In this document: piece by piece, positions 54,190 to 64,000 of the stretch
How positions within the stretch are numbered: position 1 is the first letter of the stretch
How the letters are laid out: the number at the start of each line of letters is the position of its first letter
Assembly (NCBI RefSeq): GCF_000412675.1
Contig: NC_021505.1
Span: forward strand, 1,916,501 to 1,980,500
DNA: 64,000 nucleotides
DNA from: Pseudomonas putida NBRC 14164
Lineage (GTDB): Bacteria > Pseudomonadota > Gammaproteobacteria > Pseudomonadales > Pseudomonadaceae
Reading direction: 5' to 3'
Notes under the pieces: model-generated
Told to the model about the DNA's origin: nothing
Seen by the model: the letters and a program-made list of their open reading frames with translations, nothing else
The model's database searches: none
Program-made: the position numbers and the translations under genes

Positions 54190-57100
54190 ATGGCCAAGCG
54201 TTCCCGCCCGGCAGCCTTCATCGACGACCCGCTGTGGTACAAGGACGCCGTCATCTACCAGTTGCACATCAAGTCGTTCTTCGATGCGAACAACGACGGC
54301 ATCGGCGATTTCGCGGGCCTGATCAGCAAACTCGACTACATCGCCGAGCTGGGCGTCAATACCCTGTGGCTGCTGCCGTTCTACCCCTCGCCGCGGCGCG
54401 ACGACGGCTATGACATCGCCGAGTACAAGGCCGTGCACCCCGATTACGGCAGCCTGGCCGATGCCCGCCGCTTCATCGCCGAGGCACACAAGCGCGGCCT
54501 GAGGGTAATCACCGAGCTGGTCATCAACCACACCAGCGACCAGCATCCGTGGTTCCAGCGCGCCCGCCATGCCAAGCGCGGCAGCAAGGCGCGGGATTTT
54601 TACGTGTGGTCGGATGACGAACAGAAGTACGACGGTACGCGCATCATCTTCCTCGACACCGAAAAGTCCAACTGGACCTGGGACCCGGTCGCCGGCCAGT
54701 ACTTCTGGCACCGCTTCTACTCGCACCAGCCAGACCTGAACTTCGACAACCCGCAGGTGCTCAATGCGGTGATCAAGGTGATGCGCTTCTGGCTTGACCT
54801 GGGCGTCGACGGCCTGCGCCTGGATGCCATCCCCTACCTGATCGAACGCGACGGCACCAACAACGAAAACCTGCCCGAGACCCACACGGTACTCAAGGCC
54901 ATTCGCGCTGAAATCGACGCCAACTACCCCGACCGCATGTTGCTGGCCGAGGCCAACCAGTGGCCCGAAGACACCCGCCCATATTTCGGCGAAGGCGAGG
55001 GCGACGAATGCCACATGGCCTTCCACTTCCCGTTGATGCCGCGCATGTACATGGCCCTGGCCATGGAGGACCGCTTCCCGATCACCGACATCCTGCGCCA
55101 GACGCCGGAGATTCCGGCCAACTGCCAATGGGCGATCTTTTTGCGCAACCACGATGAGCTGACCCTGGAAATGGTCACCGACCGCGAGCGCGATTACCTG
55201 TGGAACTACTACGCCGAAGACCGCCGCGCCCGCATCAACCTGGGTATCCGCCGGCGCCTGGCGCCTCTGCTGCAGCGTGACCGGCGTCGTATCGAGCTGC
55301 TCACCAGCCTGCTGCTGTCGATGCCCGGCACACCCACCTTGTACTACGGCGACGAGCTGGGCATGGGCGACAACATCTACCTGGGGGACCGAGACGGCGT
55401 GCGCACTCCCATGCAGTGGTCGCCCGACCGCAACGGCGGCTTTTCCCGCGCCGACCCGCAGCGCCTGGTGCTGCCGCCGATCATGGACCCGCTATACGGC
55501 TACCAGACGGTCAATGTCGAGGCCCAGAGCCACGACCCCCACTCGCTGCTCAACTGGACCCGGCGCATGCTGGCCGTACGCAAGCAGCAGAAGGCCTTTG
55601 GCCGCGGCACCCTGCGAACCCTTACGCCCAGCAACCGGCGCATCCTCGCGTATATCCGCGAGTACACCGATGCCGATGGCCACACCGAGGTCATCCTGTG
55701 CGTGGCCAACGTTTCCCGTGCGGCCCAGGCCGCGGAACTCGAACTGTCACAATACGCCGACAAAGTACCGGTGGAGATGCTCGGCGGCAGTGCCTTCCCG
55801 CCCATCGGGCAACTGCCGTTCCTGCTCACCCTGCCACCCTATGCCTTCTACTGGTTCCTGCTGGCCGCCCATGACCGCATGCCCAGCTGGCACATCCAGG
55901 CCACCGAGGGGTTACCCGAATTGACCACGCTAGTTTTGCGCAAGCGCATGGAAGAACTGCTGGAAGCACCCGCCCGCGACACCCTGCAAACCACCATCCT
56001 GCCGCAATACCTGCCCAAGCGGCGCTGGTTCGCCGGCAAGGAGGGGCCCATTGACGAGGTGCGCCTGCGCTACGGCGTGCGCTTCGCTACCGCTACCACG
56101 CCCGTGTTGCTCAGCGAAATCGAAGTGCTCAGCGGGGGGACGGCCAACCACTACCAACTACCGTTTGGCCTGCTGCCCGAAGACCAGATCAACACAGCGC
56201 TGCCGCAGCAGCTGGCCTTGTCGCGGGTGCGCCGTGCCCATCAGGTTGGCCTGATTACCGATGCCTTCGTGCTCGAACCGTTTATCCGCGCAGTACTGCA
56301 CGCCTGCCAGGATGGCCTGCGCCTGCCCTGCGGCAGCGGCGCGGGCGAACTGCGTTTCGAATGCACCGACCTGCTGGCAGCCCTTGGGTTGAACGATGAA
56401 AGCGCCGTGCGCTACCTCAGCGCCGAGCAGTCCAACAGCTCGGTGGTGATCGGCGACCGCGTGGTGCTCAAGCTGATCCGCCGGGTCAACCCGGGCATTC
56501 ACCCGGAACTGGAAATGAGCGCCTACCTGACCGCTGCCGGCTTTGCCAATATCTCGCCATTGCTGGCTTGGGTCAGCCGGGTGGATGAGCAAAACGCCCC
56601 ACACCTGCTGATGATCGCCCAAGGCTACCTGAGCAATCAGGGCGATGCCTGGGCCTGGACCCAGAACACCCTTGAACGGGCTATCCGCGACCAGATGGCC
56701 CCACCCAGCCGCGATGCCGAGGCACACACCGATGCCTTGCTGGAACTCACCGGCTTTGCCGCCTTGCTTGGCCAACGCCTGGGCGAGATGCACCTGCTGC
56801 TGGCCGCGCCCACCGACGATGAGGCCTTCCGCCCACGCCCCAGCGATGCTGACGACAGCCAGCGCTGGGGTACGCAGATCAGCGCCGAACTGAACCACGC
56901 CCTCGACCTGCTGGCCCAGCACCGCGACGCCCTCGACCCCGACAGCCAGGCCCTGGTCGACGACCTGCAACAGCAGCGCGACGGCCTGGCCCAGCACATC
57001 ACCAGCCTGGCGGAGCAGGCCGAGGGTGGCTTGCTGATGCGGGTGCACGGCGACCTGCATCTGGGCCAGGTGCTGGTGGTGCAGGGGGATGCCTACCTGA

Positions 57101-57507
57101 TCGATTTCGAGGGCGAACCGTCCCGTCCACTGCAAGAACGCCGGGCAAAACACAGCCCGTACAAGGATGTCAGCGGCGTGTTGCGATCCTTCGACTATGC
57201 TGCTGCGATGATCCTGCGCAGCGCCTCTGCGGTCGACCTTTCCGGCCCGGCGCAGCAGGCTCGTCAGCGGGTTGCCCGGCAGTACCTGCATCAGTCGCGC
57301 CACGCCTTTGTCGAAGCCTATGGCCTGGCCACCGCCGCCATGCCCCATGCCTGGCAACAGGCTGAGGGCGAGCGCGCCGCACTGGAATTGTTCTGCCTGG
57401 AAAAAGCCGCCTACGAGATCACATATGAAGCCGAAAACCGTCCAAGCTGGCTGGCCGTGCCTTTGCATGGCCTGCATGGACTGATCAGTACCTGGGGAGA
57501 GTCATAA
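54190..57507 (+). CDS. treS: Trehalose synthase fused to maltokinase (TreS-Mak)
   Basis: A 1105-residue bifunctional protein. Residues about 1-560 are TreS, which interconverts trehalose and maltose: WYKDAVIYQLHIKSFFDANN, DLGVDGLRLDAIPYLIERDG with the nucleophile Asp, MLLAEANQWPEDTRPYF with the Glu, and FLRNHDELTLEMVTDRERD. Residues about 590-1100 are maltokinase, which phosphorylates maltose: LPKRRWFAGKEGPIDEV marks its N-terminal cap, and MRVHGDLHLGQVLVVQGD with YLIDFEGEPSRP is the phosphotransferase active site. Its product feeds GlgE. AAGGAG precedes ATG 54190. glgB starts directly after the stop. Confidence 0.96.
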   Translation: MAKRSRPAAFIDDPLWYKDAVIYQLHIKSFFDANNDGIGDFAGLISKLDYIAELGVNTLWLLPFYPSPRRDDGYDIAEYKAVHPDYGSLADARRFIAEAHKRGLRVITELVINHTSDQHPWFQRARHAKRGSKARDFYVWSDDEQKYDGTRIIFLDTEKSNWTWDPVAGQYFWHRFYSHQPDLNFDNPQVLNAVIKVMRFWLDLGVDGLRLDAIPYLIERDGTNNENLPETHTVLKAIRAEIDANYPDRMLLAEANQWPEDTRPYFGEGEGDECHMAFHFPLMPRMYMALAMEDRFPITDILRQTPEIPANCQWAIFLRNHDELTLEMVTDRERDYLWNYYAEDRRARINLGIRRRLAPLLQRDRRRIELLTSLLLSMPGTPTLYYGDELGMGDNIYLGDRDGVRTPMQWSPDRNGGFSRADPQRLVLPPIMDPLYGYQTVNVEAQSHDPHSLLNWTRRMLAVRKQQKAFGRGTLRTLTPSNRRILAYIREYTDADGHTEVILCVANVSRAAQAAELELSQYADKVPVEMLGGSAFPPIGQLPFLLTLPPYAFYWFLLAAHDRMPSWHIQATEGLPELTTLVLRKRMEELLEAPARDTLQTTILPQYLPKRRWFAGKEGPIDEVRLRYGVRFATATTPVLLSEIEVLSGGTANHYQLPFGLLPEDQINTALPQQLALSRVRRAHQVGLITDAFVLEPFIRAVLHACQDGLRLPCGSGAGELRFECTDLLAALGLNDESAVRYLSAEQSNSSVVIGDRVVLKLIRRVNPGIHPELEMSAYLTAAGFANISPLLAWVSRVDEQNAPHLLMIAQGYLSNQGDAWAWTQNTLERAIRDQMAPPSRDAEAHTDALLELTGFAALLGQRLGEMHLLLAAPTDDEAFRPRPSDADDSQRWGTQISAELNHALDLLAQHRDALDPDSQALVDDLQQQRDGLAQHITSLAEQAEGGLLMRVHGDLHLGQVLVVQGDAYLIDFEGEPSRPLQERRAKHSPYKDVSGVLRSFDYAAAMILRSASAVDLSGPAQQARQRVARQYLHQSRHAFVEAYGLATAAMPHAWQQAEGERAALELFCLEKAAYEITYEAENRPSWLAVPLHGLHGLISTWGES

Positions 57508-59718
57508 ATGAATGCAACCACGCGTGAAAACGGCGGCCTTCGGCAACGGGACCTGGATGCCCTGGCCCGCGCCGAGCACGCCGATCCCTTCGCAGTGCTA
57601 GGCCCCCACGGCGATGGCCAAGGCGGGGTGTTCATCCGCGCCTTCCTGCCCAATGCGCTGAGTGCACGGGTGCTGGCGCGCCATGATGGGCGCGTACTGG
57701 CCGAAATGGTGCAAAGCGCAGTACCGGGCTTGTTCACGGCGCACCTCGATGATGCACAAGCCTATCTGCTGCAAATTGGCTGGGCCGGTGGCGAGCAAGT
57801 CACCGAAGACCCTTACAGCTTTGGCCCGCAACTGGGCGACATGGACTTGCACCTGTTCGCAGAAGGCAACCACCGCGACCTGTCCGGGCGCTTCGGCGCC
57901 CAACCGATCCAGGTCGAGGGCGTCGACGGTGTATGTTTCTCGGTGTGGGCGCCGAATGCCCGGCGGGTGTCGGTGGTGGGTGACTTCAATAACTGGGACG
58001 GCCGCCGCCACCCCATGCGCTTGCGCCACAGCGCCGGGGTGTGGGAGCTGTTCGTGCCGCGCCTGGGCGTGGGCGAAACCTACAAGTACGAGGTGCTGGG
58101 CAAGGACGGGATACTGCCACTGAAAGCAGACCCGCTGGCCCGCGCCACTGAATTGCCGCCGAGCACCGCATCCAAGGTGGCCGGTGAACTCAGCCACGCG
58201 TGGCAAGACCAAGACTGGATGGCACAACGCGCGCAGCGCCATGCCTACAGCGCACCCCTGTCGATCTACGAGCTGCACCCAGGCTCCTGGCGCTGCGAGC
58301 TGGACGAGGCAGGCGAAGTCGGGCGCTACTACAACTGGCGCGAACTGGCCGAGCGGCTGGTGCCCTATGTGCAGGAACTGGGCTTTACCCATATCGAATT
58401 GCTGCCGATCATGGAGCACCCGTTCGGCGGCTCCTGGGGCTATCAGCCACTGTCGATGTTCGCGCCCACCTCACGCTATGGCAGTGCCGAGGACTTTGCC
58501 GCCTTCATCGATGCCTGCCACCAAGGCGGCATAGGCGTGCTGCTGGACTGGGTGCCGGCGCATTTCCCCACCGACGAACACGGCCTGGCGCGTTTCGACG
58601 GCACTGCCCTGTACGAATACGACAACCCCCTGGAGGGCTACCACCAGGACTGGAACACGCTGATCTACAACCTCGGCCGCAACGAAGTGCGTGGCTTCAT
58701 GATGGCCTCGGCGCTGCACTGGCTGAAGCACTTCCACATCGACGGCTTGCGGGTCGATGCGGTGGCCTCGATGCTGTACCGCGACTATTCGCGCAAGGCC
58801 GGCGAATGGGTGCCCAACCGCCACGGCGGGCGCGAGAACCTGGAGGCCATCGACTTCATCCGCCACCTCAACGGCGTGGCTGCCCACGAGGCCCCCGGTG
58901 CATTGATCATCGCCGAGGAGTCCACCGCCTGGCCCGGCGTCAGCCAGCCGACCCAGCAGGGCGGCCTGGGCTTTGCCTACAAGTGGAACATGGGCTGGAT
59001 GCACGACACCCTGCATTACATCCAGAATGACCCGGTGCATCGCAACCACCACCATAACGAGATGAGCTTCGGGCTGATCTACGCCTATTCCGAACACTTC
59101 ATCCTGCCCATCTCCCACGACGAAGTGGTGCACGGCAAGCACTCGCTGATCGACAAGATGCCCGGCGACCGCTGGCAGAAATTCGCCAACCTGCGCGCCT
59201 ACCTCACTTTCATGTGGGCGCACCCAGGCAAAAAGTTGCTGTTCATGGGCTGCGAGTTCGGCCAGTGGCGTGAGTGGAACCATGACAGCGAGCTGGACTG
59301 GTACCTGCTGCAGTACCCCGAGCACCAAGGCGTGCAGCGCCTGGTGGGCGACCTCAACCGCCTGTACCGCGAAGAGCCGGCGCTGCACGAGCAGGATTGC
59401 CAGCCGCAGGGCTTCCAGTGGCTGATCGGTGACGACGCGCAAAACAGCGTCTACGCCTGGCTGCGCTGGAGCAGCAGCGGCGAGCCGGTGTTGGTGGTGG
59501 CCAACTTTACCCCGGTACCACGCGAGGGCTACCGCATTGGTGTGCCGTTTGGCGAGCGCTGGCAGGAATTGCTGAACAGCGATGCCGAGCTGTATGCAGG
59601 GTCCAACGTAGGCAATTTGGGGGCAGTGGCCAGTGAGGCACTGGCCAGCCATGGGCAGCCATTGTCGCTGGCGCTGAATTTGCCGCCGCTTGGCGTTCTG
59701 ATAATGAAGCCGGCCTGA
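57508..59718 (+). CDS. glgB: 1,4-alpha-glucan branching enzyme
   Basis: A 736-residue branching enzyme that adds alpha-1,6 branches to glucan. It has the N-terminal carbohydrate-binding modules ([40 protein letters not shown]), then the GH13 barrel with [20 protein letters not shown] (nucleophile Asp), [18 protein letters not shown] (acid/base Glu) and [16 protein letters not shown]. Length and layout match family GH13_9. The ATG at 57508 abuts the TAA of treS-mak, so the two are coupled. It completes the GlgE pathway cluster. Confidence 0.96.
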   Translation: MNATTRENGGLRQRDLDALARAEHADPFAVLGPHGDGQGGVFIRAFLPNALSARVLARHDGRVLAEMVQSAVPGLFTAHLDDAQAYLLQIGWAGGEQVTEDPYSFGPQLGDMDLHLFAEGNHRDLSGRFGAQPIQVEGVDGVCFSVWAPNARRVSVVGDFNNWDGRRHPMRLRHSAGVWELFVPRLGVGETYKYEVLGKDGILPLKADPLARATELPPSTASKVAGELSHAWQDQDWMAQRAQRHAYSAPLSIYELHPGSWRCELDEAGEVGRYYNWRELAERLVPYVQELGFTHIELLPIMEHPFGGSWGYQPLSMFAPTSRYGSAEDFAAFIDACHQGGIGVLLDWVPAHFPTDEHGLARFDGTALYEYDNPLEGYHQDWNTLIYNLGRNEVRGFMMASALHWLKHFHIDGLRVDAVASMLYRDYSRKAGEWVPNRHGGRENLEAIDFIRHLNGVAAHEAPGALIIAEESTAWPGVSQPTQQGGLGFAYKWNMGWMHDTLHYIQNDPVHRNHHHNEMSFGLIYAYSEHFILPISHDEVVHGKHSLIDKMPGDRWQKFANLRAYLTFMWAHPGKKLLFMGCEFGQWREWNHDSELDWYLLQYPEHQGVQRLVGDLNRLYREEPALHEQDCQPQGFQWLIGDDAQNSVYAWLRWSSSGEPVLVVANFTPVPREGYRIGVPFGERWQELLNSDAELYAGSNVGNLGAVASEALASHGQPLSLALNLPPLGVLIMKPA

Positions 59719-59732
59719 CAGGTTGCCTGTAC

Positions 59733-59812
59733 CGGCCTCTTCGCAGCACAAGGCTGCTCCTACAGGTGGGCGCCATTCCCTTGTAGGAGCAGCCTTGTGC
59801 TGCGAAAGGGCC
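59733..59812. repeat. Inverted REP pair after glgB
   Basis: GGCCTCTTCGCAGCACAAGG with GCTGCTCCTACAGG, then the mirror CTTGTAGGAGCAGCCTTGTG and CTGCGAAAGGGCC. This intact copy is a good reference for the REP interrupted by the IS110 element. Confidence 0.88.
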
Positions 59813-59820
59813 GCGCCTGC

Positions 59821-60897
59821 CTACCACCGCATCCGTACCCCAAGGCTGCCAATCAGCCCGTTCAGGTCATTGTCATCCACATCGCTGCTGTAATCGGCGC
59901 TGACAAACAAGGCTACCGAAGGCGTCACCCGCGCCACCAGCCCCAAGCCCAGTTCCACCGTAGTCGAGTAGCGTGAGCTGGAGATCTTGTCGACCTGGTC
60001 CAGCTTCACCTCGTCGGGATTGCTGAAGTCGTACCACACGTTGGTCCGCACATAGGGTTCGATGGGCATGCCGCGCACGTCGTAGCGCCCGGACAATTTC
60101 GCACCGACCCGGCCGCTCCAGCTCGGCTGGCTGTCGAAGGCCTGCAGGGTTTCTTCCTGCACCTGGTTGCCGGGAAAGAACTGCTGGTTGATCAACTGTG
60201 CCTGGGGTTCGATCACCCAGTTGCCGCCCAGGCGGATCGGGTAGCCGCCTTCCACCGAGAACGTCATCGCATGGCCGCTTTCGTCAAGGCGCTGGCCGTT
60301 TTCACCCCGGCCCATTACATCGATGCGTGAGCCCATGGCCACCGCATCGAGGTGCCAGCCCTGTTCATGGGTCATGCTCCAGTACACGCCCAGGCTTTCC
60401 CCGCTCAGGTTCACCGCATTGCGCTGCTTGTCGCCCAACAACGGGCGTATGCCGTTGAAGCTGCTCTGCAGGTTGTTGTGCCCTACGAAAACCCCTGCGC
60501 GGTGCACGGTGCCCGCTGCAGTTTCACGCACGAACAGGTCCGGGCCGATTGTCAGTTGCTGGCTGGGGGCTTCCAGTTGGTCTGGGGGTTGCGTGCCACT
60601 GCGCGAGGTGGTCGGGAAAAACTGTGCCCACTGGCTGGCGATCAGGTCCGGTGCTGTCTGCCCGTGGCGCGCGCTCATGGTTTGCGAAAACGCACTCAGG
60701 GTGCCGATGCTCAAGCTACTGGCGCTGACCGGGTCGAGCGACATCTGCGGCATTGCAGGCTGTTGCAGAAAACCGGGCGAGGTGGGGTCACCCTGCAGTT
60801 CGTACGCGAAAGTTTCCACCGGGGTTGCCAGAAGCAGCGACGTGGAAACCGCGTAGAAAATGCTGTCGAAGCGCAAGGGGTTCGAGGTGCTTTTCAT
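59821..60897 (-). CDS. Autotransporter-type beta-barrel protein with short passenger
   Basis: A 358-residue outer-membrane protein. After a signal-like N-terminus (about residues 1-32, FYAVSTSLLLATPVETFAYE) and a short 70-90-residue region, the rest is a run of amphipathic strands like an autotransporter translocation domain: RAGVFVGHNNLQSSF, SLGVYWSMTHEQGWHLDAVA, SVEGGYPIRLGGNWVIEPQA and the C-terminal VALFVSADYSSDVDD to GSLGVRMRW, ending in Trp where barrels usually end in Phe or Trp. The passenger is too short for a typical adhesin. ATG 60897 follows AGGAGATCC; an in-frame start at 60993 is not needed. Its function is unknown. Confidence 0.78.
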   Translation of the reverse strand: MKSTSNPLRFDSIFYAVSTSLLLATPVETFAYELQGDPTSPGFLQQPAMPQMSLDPVSASSLSIGTLSAFSQTMSARHGQTAPDLIASQWAQFFPTTSRSGTQPPDQLEAPSQQLTIGPDLFVRETAAGTVHRAGVFVGHNNLQSSFNGIRPLLGDKQRNAVNLSGESLGVYWSMTHEQGWHLDAVAMGSRIDVMGRGENGQRLDESGHAMTFSVEGGYPIRLGGNWVIEPQAQLINQQFFPGNQVQEETLQAFDSQPSWSGRVGAKLSGRYDVRGMPIEPYVRTNVWYDFSNPDEVKLDQVDKISSSRYSTTVELGLGLVARVTPSVALFVSADYSSDVDDNDLNGLIGSLGVRMRW

Positions 60898-61216
60898 GGC
60901 GGATCTCCTGTTGTTTTTGTGGGATACAGCCCGAGGACCTGGCCTGTTGTCACGAGCTGTACGGCAAAAACAGTGGGCGACCCAAACCAGCACGCCAGCC
61001 TTTGCAAGCGCGCACGAAGGCGCGAGCTAGAGGCCCGGCGCGAGATCTTTACTGCTTGGTAATGTTCAGCTAAGGAGAGGACGCCGCTTGCGTCAAGAAA
61101 GCGTGAAAGAACTGTTCAGGTTGTGTAATTTCTCTCAAGTACTTGATTCCCCGAGAAAAACGCCAGGGTATAGCGGGGTTCGCTATTTCCCGCTTCGTGG
61201 CTATGAAGAATGATTG
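60898..61216. other. Intergenic region upstream of the barrel gene
   Basis: 319 bp with no gene. It holds the promoter region of the barrel gene and, close to the other end, a small hairpin AGCGGG/CCCGCT at 61172-61194 that may end the gene at 61217-62011. No other structure was seen. Confidence 0.5.
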
Positions 61217-62011
61217 CTAGAGCCTGACCTCCACCGCCAAGGGCAAGTGATCTGACAGGTGCGACCAAGGTTTGTGCCCCAGAATCCGCGGCCCATGGCT
61301 TTCGGCGTTGCGCAGGTAGATGCGGTCCAGGGGCAACAGCGGCAGGCGGGCAGGGTAGGTGCGGGCGAGGTGGCCGTGGTGGCGCTCGAACGCTTCGTGC
61401 AGGTCAGGCTGCAGGCCGAGGGTGCGGTTGCCGCGGCTTTTCCAGTCGTTGAAGTCGCCGGCAATGATCACCGGCGCGTCGGCGGGCAATGACTCGAGCA
61501 ATTTGCGCAGCAGTTGCAGTTGCTTCTGCCGGTGGCTTTCCAGCAATGACAGGTGCACACAGATGGCATGCACCTGATGCTGGCCGGGTACGTCGAGGAT
61601 GCAGTGCAACAGGCCACGGCGTTCGGGGCCGGTGATCGACACGTCGAGGTTGCGGTGTTCGATGATCGGGTACTTGGACAGCAACGCATTGCCGTGGTGG
61701 CCGTCGGGATAGACCGCGTTGCGGCCGTAGGCAAAGTCGCTCCACATACTGTCGGCGAGGAATTCGTACTGCGAGGTCTGCGGCCAGCCCGGGTAGCGCG
61801 CGGCGTGGCGGTCGTGGCTGCCAAGCACTTCCTGGAGGAAGACGATGTCGGCCTGGGTGCTGCGCACCGCCTCGCGCAGTTCCGGCAGGATGAAGCGCCG
61901 GTTGAAGGCGGTGAAGCCCTTATGGGTGTTCACCGTCAGTACCCGCAGCCGCTTCACGGCCGCGGCCTGGTTGACGCTGGCAAAACCTGTGCTGCCGGCT
62001 TCGGGGTTCAC
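61217..62011 (-). CDS. Endonuclease/exonuclease/phosphatase-family hydrolase
   Basis: A 265-residue EEP-superfamily (DNase I-like) protein. The characteristic motifs are VLTVNTHKGFTAFN near the N-terminus, ADIVFLQEVLGSHDRHA with the metal-binding Glu, VIIAGDFNDWKSRGN with the Asp-x-Asn pair, and the C-terminal SDHLPLAVEVRL with the catalytic His. It is soluble; substrates in this family range from DNA to phospholipids and inositol phosphates. GTG 62011 is the likely start, with GAGGAGG five bases upstream; the ORF extends to ATG 62047 without a ribosome-binding site. In Pseudomonas it is often near a cardiolipin-synthase gene and glgX; only glgX is within view. Confidence 0.85.
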   Translation of the reverse strand: MNPEAGSTGFASVNQAAAVKRLRVLTVNTHKGFTAFNRRFILPELREAVRSTQADIVFLQEVLGSHDRHAARYPGWPQTSQYEFLADSMWSDFAYGRNAVYPDGHHGNALLSKYPIIEHRNLDVSITGPERRGLLHCILDVPGQHQVHAICVHLSLLESHRQKQLQLLRKLLESLPADAPVIIAGDFNDWKSRGNRTLGLQPDLHEAFERHHGHLARTYPARLPLLPLDRIYLRNAESHGPRILGHKPWSHLSDHLPLAVEVRL

Positions 62012-62052
62012 AATTCCTCCTCGATCGCAGGTGCATGTGTGTTGCATCTACC

Positions 62053-62145
62053 GGCCCTATCGCCGGCAAGCCAGCTCCCACAGGTTCTGCACCGTCTGAT
62101 GGCCTGCACCATACCTGTGGGAGCTGGCTTGCCGGCGATAGGGCC
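62053..62145. repeat. Inverted REP pair after glgX
   Basis: GGCCCTATCGCCGGCAAGCC with AGCTCCCACAGG, mirrored by CCTGTGGGAGCTGGCTTGCC and GGCGATAGGGCC. The arms are almost perfectly complementary over more than 30 bp. Confidence 0.9.
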
Positions 62146-62192
62146 GATACAGGCAACCAATACACAGTCGGACAGGCGCGGCCACCCCAGGT

Positions 62193-64000
62193 TCACTCCT
62201 CCTCGTGCTGCAACACCATCAGCAGCATCGAACGGCCTTTGACCTCGAACGTGCTGTCGAACTGCAGGTGCTGCCCCTTGCGCAACTCCGGCCGGTCGGT
62301 ATCGACCAGGCAGCTCCAGTAATCACCTTCAGGTACCGTCGGCAACTTGAATGGCACAACATCATGGTGGGCATTGACGATCAGCAGCACCGTGGCCTCG
62401 GAACCCGGCCGGGCGATACCGCTGACCTGCGCGCGGCCATCGATCAGCATGCCCAGGCAGCGCCCGTGCGGGTCCTCCCACTGTTCCACGCTCATCTCGT
62501 TGCCATCCGGTGCCAGCCAGGTCACGTCCTTGACCCCGATTGCCTCATTGTAGTCACCCACCAGGAAGCGTGAGCGGCGCAGCACCGGGTAGGCCAGACG
62601 CAGGCGGGTCAGGCGTTTGACGAAGGCCAGCAGCTCTTTGCCCTCCTGGTCCAGGTCCCAGTTCACCCAGCCGATTTCGCTGTCCTGGCAGTAGGCGTTG
62701 TTGTTGCCGTGCTGGGTGCGGCTGAACTCGTCGCCGGCGACGATCATCGGCGTGCCTTGGGCCAGCAGCAGGGTGGCAAAGTAGTTGCGCATCTGGCGCA
62801 TGCGCAGCGCGTTGATGTCCGGGTCGTCGGTCGGCCCCTCGGCACCGCAGTTCCACGACAGGTTGTTGTCCGTGCCGTCCTGGTTGTTCTCGTCGTTGTC
62901 TTCGTTGTGCTTGTGGTTGTACGACACCAGGTCGCGCAGGGTAAAGCCATCGTGGGCGGTGATGAAATTGACCGAGGAGTACGGCCGGCGCCCACGATTG
63001 TTGAACATGTCGCCCGATGCGGTCAGGCGTGCGGCGAAGTCGGCCAGCTGGCCTTCGTCGCCTTTCCAGAAGGCGCGTGCGGTATCGCGGAAGCGGTCGT
63101 TCCATTCGGCCCAGCCCGGGGCGAAGTTGCCCACCTGGTAACCACCGGGGCCGCAGTCCCACGGCTCGGCAATCAGCTTCACCTGGCTCAGCATCGGGTC
63201 CTGACGGCAAGCGACGAGGAAGCCGTGGCGCTCGCTGTAGCCGTCGTGGTAACGGCCAAGGATGGTCGCCAGGTCGAAGCGAAAGCCATCCACGTGCATT
63301 TCACCGGCCCAGTAGCGCAGCGAGTCGGTGACCAGTTGCAACACGCAGGGGTGGCTCAGGTCCAGGGTGTTGCCGGTGCCGGAATCGTTGATGTAGTAGC
63401 GTTTGTCGTCCGGCATCAGCCGGTAGTACGAGGCGTTGTCGATGCCGCGCATCGACAGGGTCGGGCCACGTTCGTTGCCTTCGGCGGTGTGGTTGTATAC
63501 CACGTCGAGGATCACCTCCAGCCCGGCGTCGTGCAGGTGCGCGACCATCTCCTTGAACTCGGCGATCTTGCCACTGGCCAGGTAGCGCGGATGGGGCGCG
63601 AAGAAGGCGATGCTGTTGTAGCCCCAGTAGTTGTTCAGGCCTTTGTCCAGCAGGTGCTGGTCGTTTACGAAGGCGTGGATCGGCAGCAGTTCGATGCTGG
63701 AAACGCCCAGGTCCTTGATGTGCTTGAGCAGCTCGTCATTGGCAAGGCCGGCAAAGGTGCCGCGCAGCTCTTCTGGTACTGCCGGGTGGCGCATGCTGAT
63801 GCCGCGGGTATGCGCCTCGTAGATGATCGTGCGCTCCCACGGTATCAGCACACGCTGGTCGCGGCCCCAGGTGAAGGCCGGGTCGATCACCTTGCATTTG
63901 GGCACGAAGGGCGCGCTATCGCGCTCATCGAACGACAGGTCGCCGTCGGGGTGGCCGACGGTGTAGCCGAACAGTGCCTCTGACCATTCCAGGCTGCCGA
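62193..64000 (-). CDS. glgX: Glycogen debranching enzyme, C-terminal part (start outside window)
   Basis: The frame is open to the last base of the window, so about 600 residues are visible and the N-terminus is missing. GlgX hydrolyses alpha-1,6 branches of phosphorylase-limit glucan. Seen are IIYEAHTRGISMRHPAVPEE, MHVDGFRFDLATILGRYHDG with the nucleophile Asp, LIAEPWDCGPGGYQVGNFAP with the acid/base Glu, FITAHDGFTLRDLVSYNHKH and the loop NEDNDENNQDGTDNN. The C-terminus has a short beta domain ending VLQHEEE. Its opposite orientation to glgE-treS-glgB means it belongs to a separate transcription unit that probably continues beyond the window. Confidence 0.95.
   Translation of the reverse strand, partial: GSLEWSEALFGYTVGHPDGDLSFDERDSAPFVPKCKVIDPAFTWGRDQRVLIPWERTIIYEAHTRGISMRHPAVPEELRGTFAGLANDELLKHIKDLGVSSIELLPIHAFVNDQHLLDKGLNNYWGYNSIAFFAPHPRYLASGKIAEFKEMVAHLHDAGLEVILDVVYNHTAEGNERGPTLSMRGIDNASYYRLMPDDKRYYINDSGTGNTLDLSHPCVLQLVTDSLRYWAGEMHVDGFRFDLATILGRYHDGYSERHGFLVACRQDPMLSQVKLIAEPWDCGPGGYQVGNFAPGWAEWNDRFRDTARAFWKGDEGQLADFAARLTASGDMFNNRGRRPYSSVNFITAHDGFTLRDLVSYNHKHNEDNDENNQDGTDNNLSWNCGAEGPTDDPDINALRMRQMRNYFATLLLAQGTPMIVAGDEFSRTQHGNNNAYCQDSEIGWVNWDLDQEGKELLAFVKRLTRLRLAYPVLRRSRFLVGDYNEAIGVKDVTWLAPDGNEMSVEQWEDPHGRCLGMLIDGRAQVSGIARPGSEATVLLIVNAHHDVVPFKLPTVPEGDYWSCLVDTDRPELRKGQHLQFDSTFEVKGRSMLLMVLQHEEE

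Overview
The window is a high-GC Pseudomonas chromosome segment, most like the P. putida group. The signs are the gacA-uvrC-pgsA-tRNA-Gly order, liuABCD, a single PrrF sRNA, an OprD-type porin, GlgE/TreS-maltokinase/GlgB/GlgX, and many P. putida-style REP palindromes (CTGTGGGAGC / GCGAAAGGGCC). No replication origin, rRNA or CRISPR array is present.

Layout. 1-9930 is housekeeping: a permease end, thioesterase, GST, an IS110-family element sitting in a REP, PitA, small genes, a frameshifted gacA, uvrC, pgsA and tRNA-Gly. 9988-11572 is an intact IS1182-family element inserted exactly in the TTCG loop of the terminator after the tRNA. 11852-32432 is an accessory island carrying an Inv-Mxi-Spa (SPI-1-like) type III secretion locus: invF, invG, invE, invA, invC, invI, invJ/spaN, spaO, spaP, spaQ, spaR, a truncated spaS, a prgK tail, orgA, orgB and an orgC-position gene. 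An AT-richer block follows with two secretion chaperones, three candidate effectors, an IS5-type remnant and a MITE-like element. 32517-39235 is a five-gene catabolic/uptake operon (MFS, class II aldolase, D-2-hydroxyacid dehydrogenase, deacetylase-fold hydrolase, OprD porin) with a divergent LysR. 39255-42001 holds a sigma4/FecR-N hybrid, the Fur-controlled sRNA PrrF and two tandem XRE/S24-like repressors. 42338-49899 is leucine catabolism (liuDCBA) with a divergent acyl-CoA synthetase and twin LiuR-type palindromes. 50099-51871 holds an orphan RHS protein and small ORFs. 52011-64000 is alpha-glucan/trehalose metabolism (glgE, treS-mak fusion, glgB, part of glgX) with a beta-barrel protein and an EEP-family hydrolase between.

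Most notable. The secretion locus looks genuine but broken. spaS loses its C-terminal half, including the NPTH autocleavage domain, at a junction that runs directly, in another frame, into what looks like the last TM segment of PrgK. One deletion would explain the loss of spaS-C, prgH, prgI, prgJ and most of prgK. One candidate effector gene is cut by an IS5-type end that supplies its stop codon. A 155-bp MITE-like element lies 29 bp upstream of another. In the same window gacA carries a one-base insertion that removes its DNA-binding domain. GacA is a global regulator known to influence type III secretion in other pseudomonads, so the two lesions are worth examining together.

All calls are from reading the sequence. 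Family assignments rest on motifs, length and gene order, not on searches.
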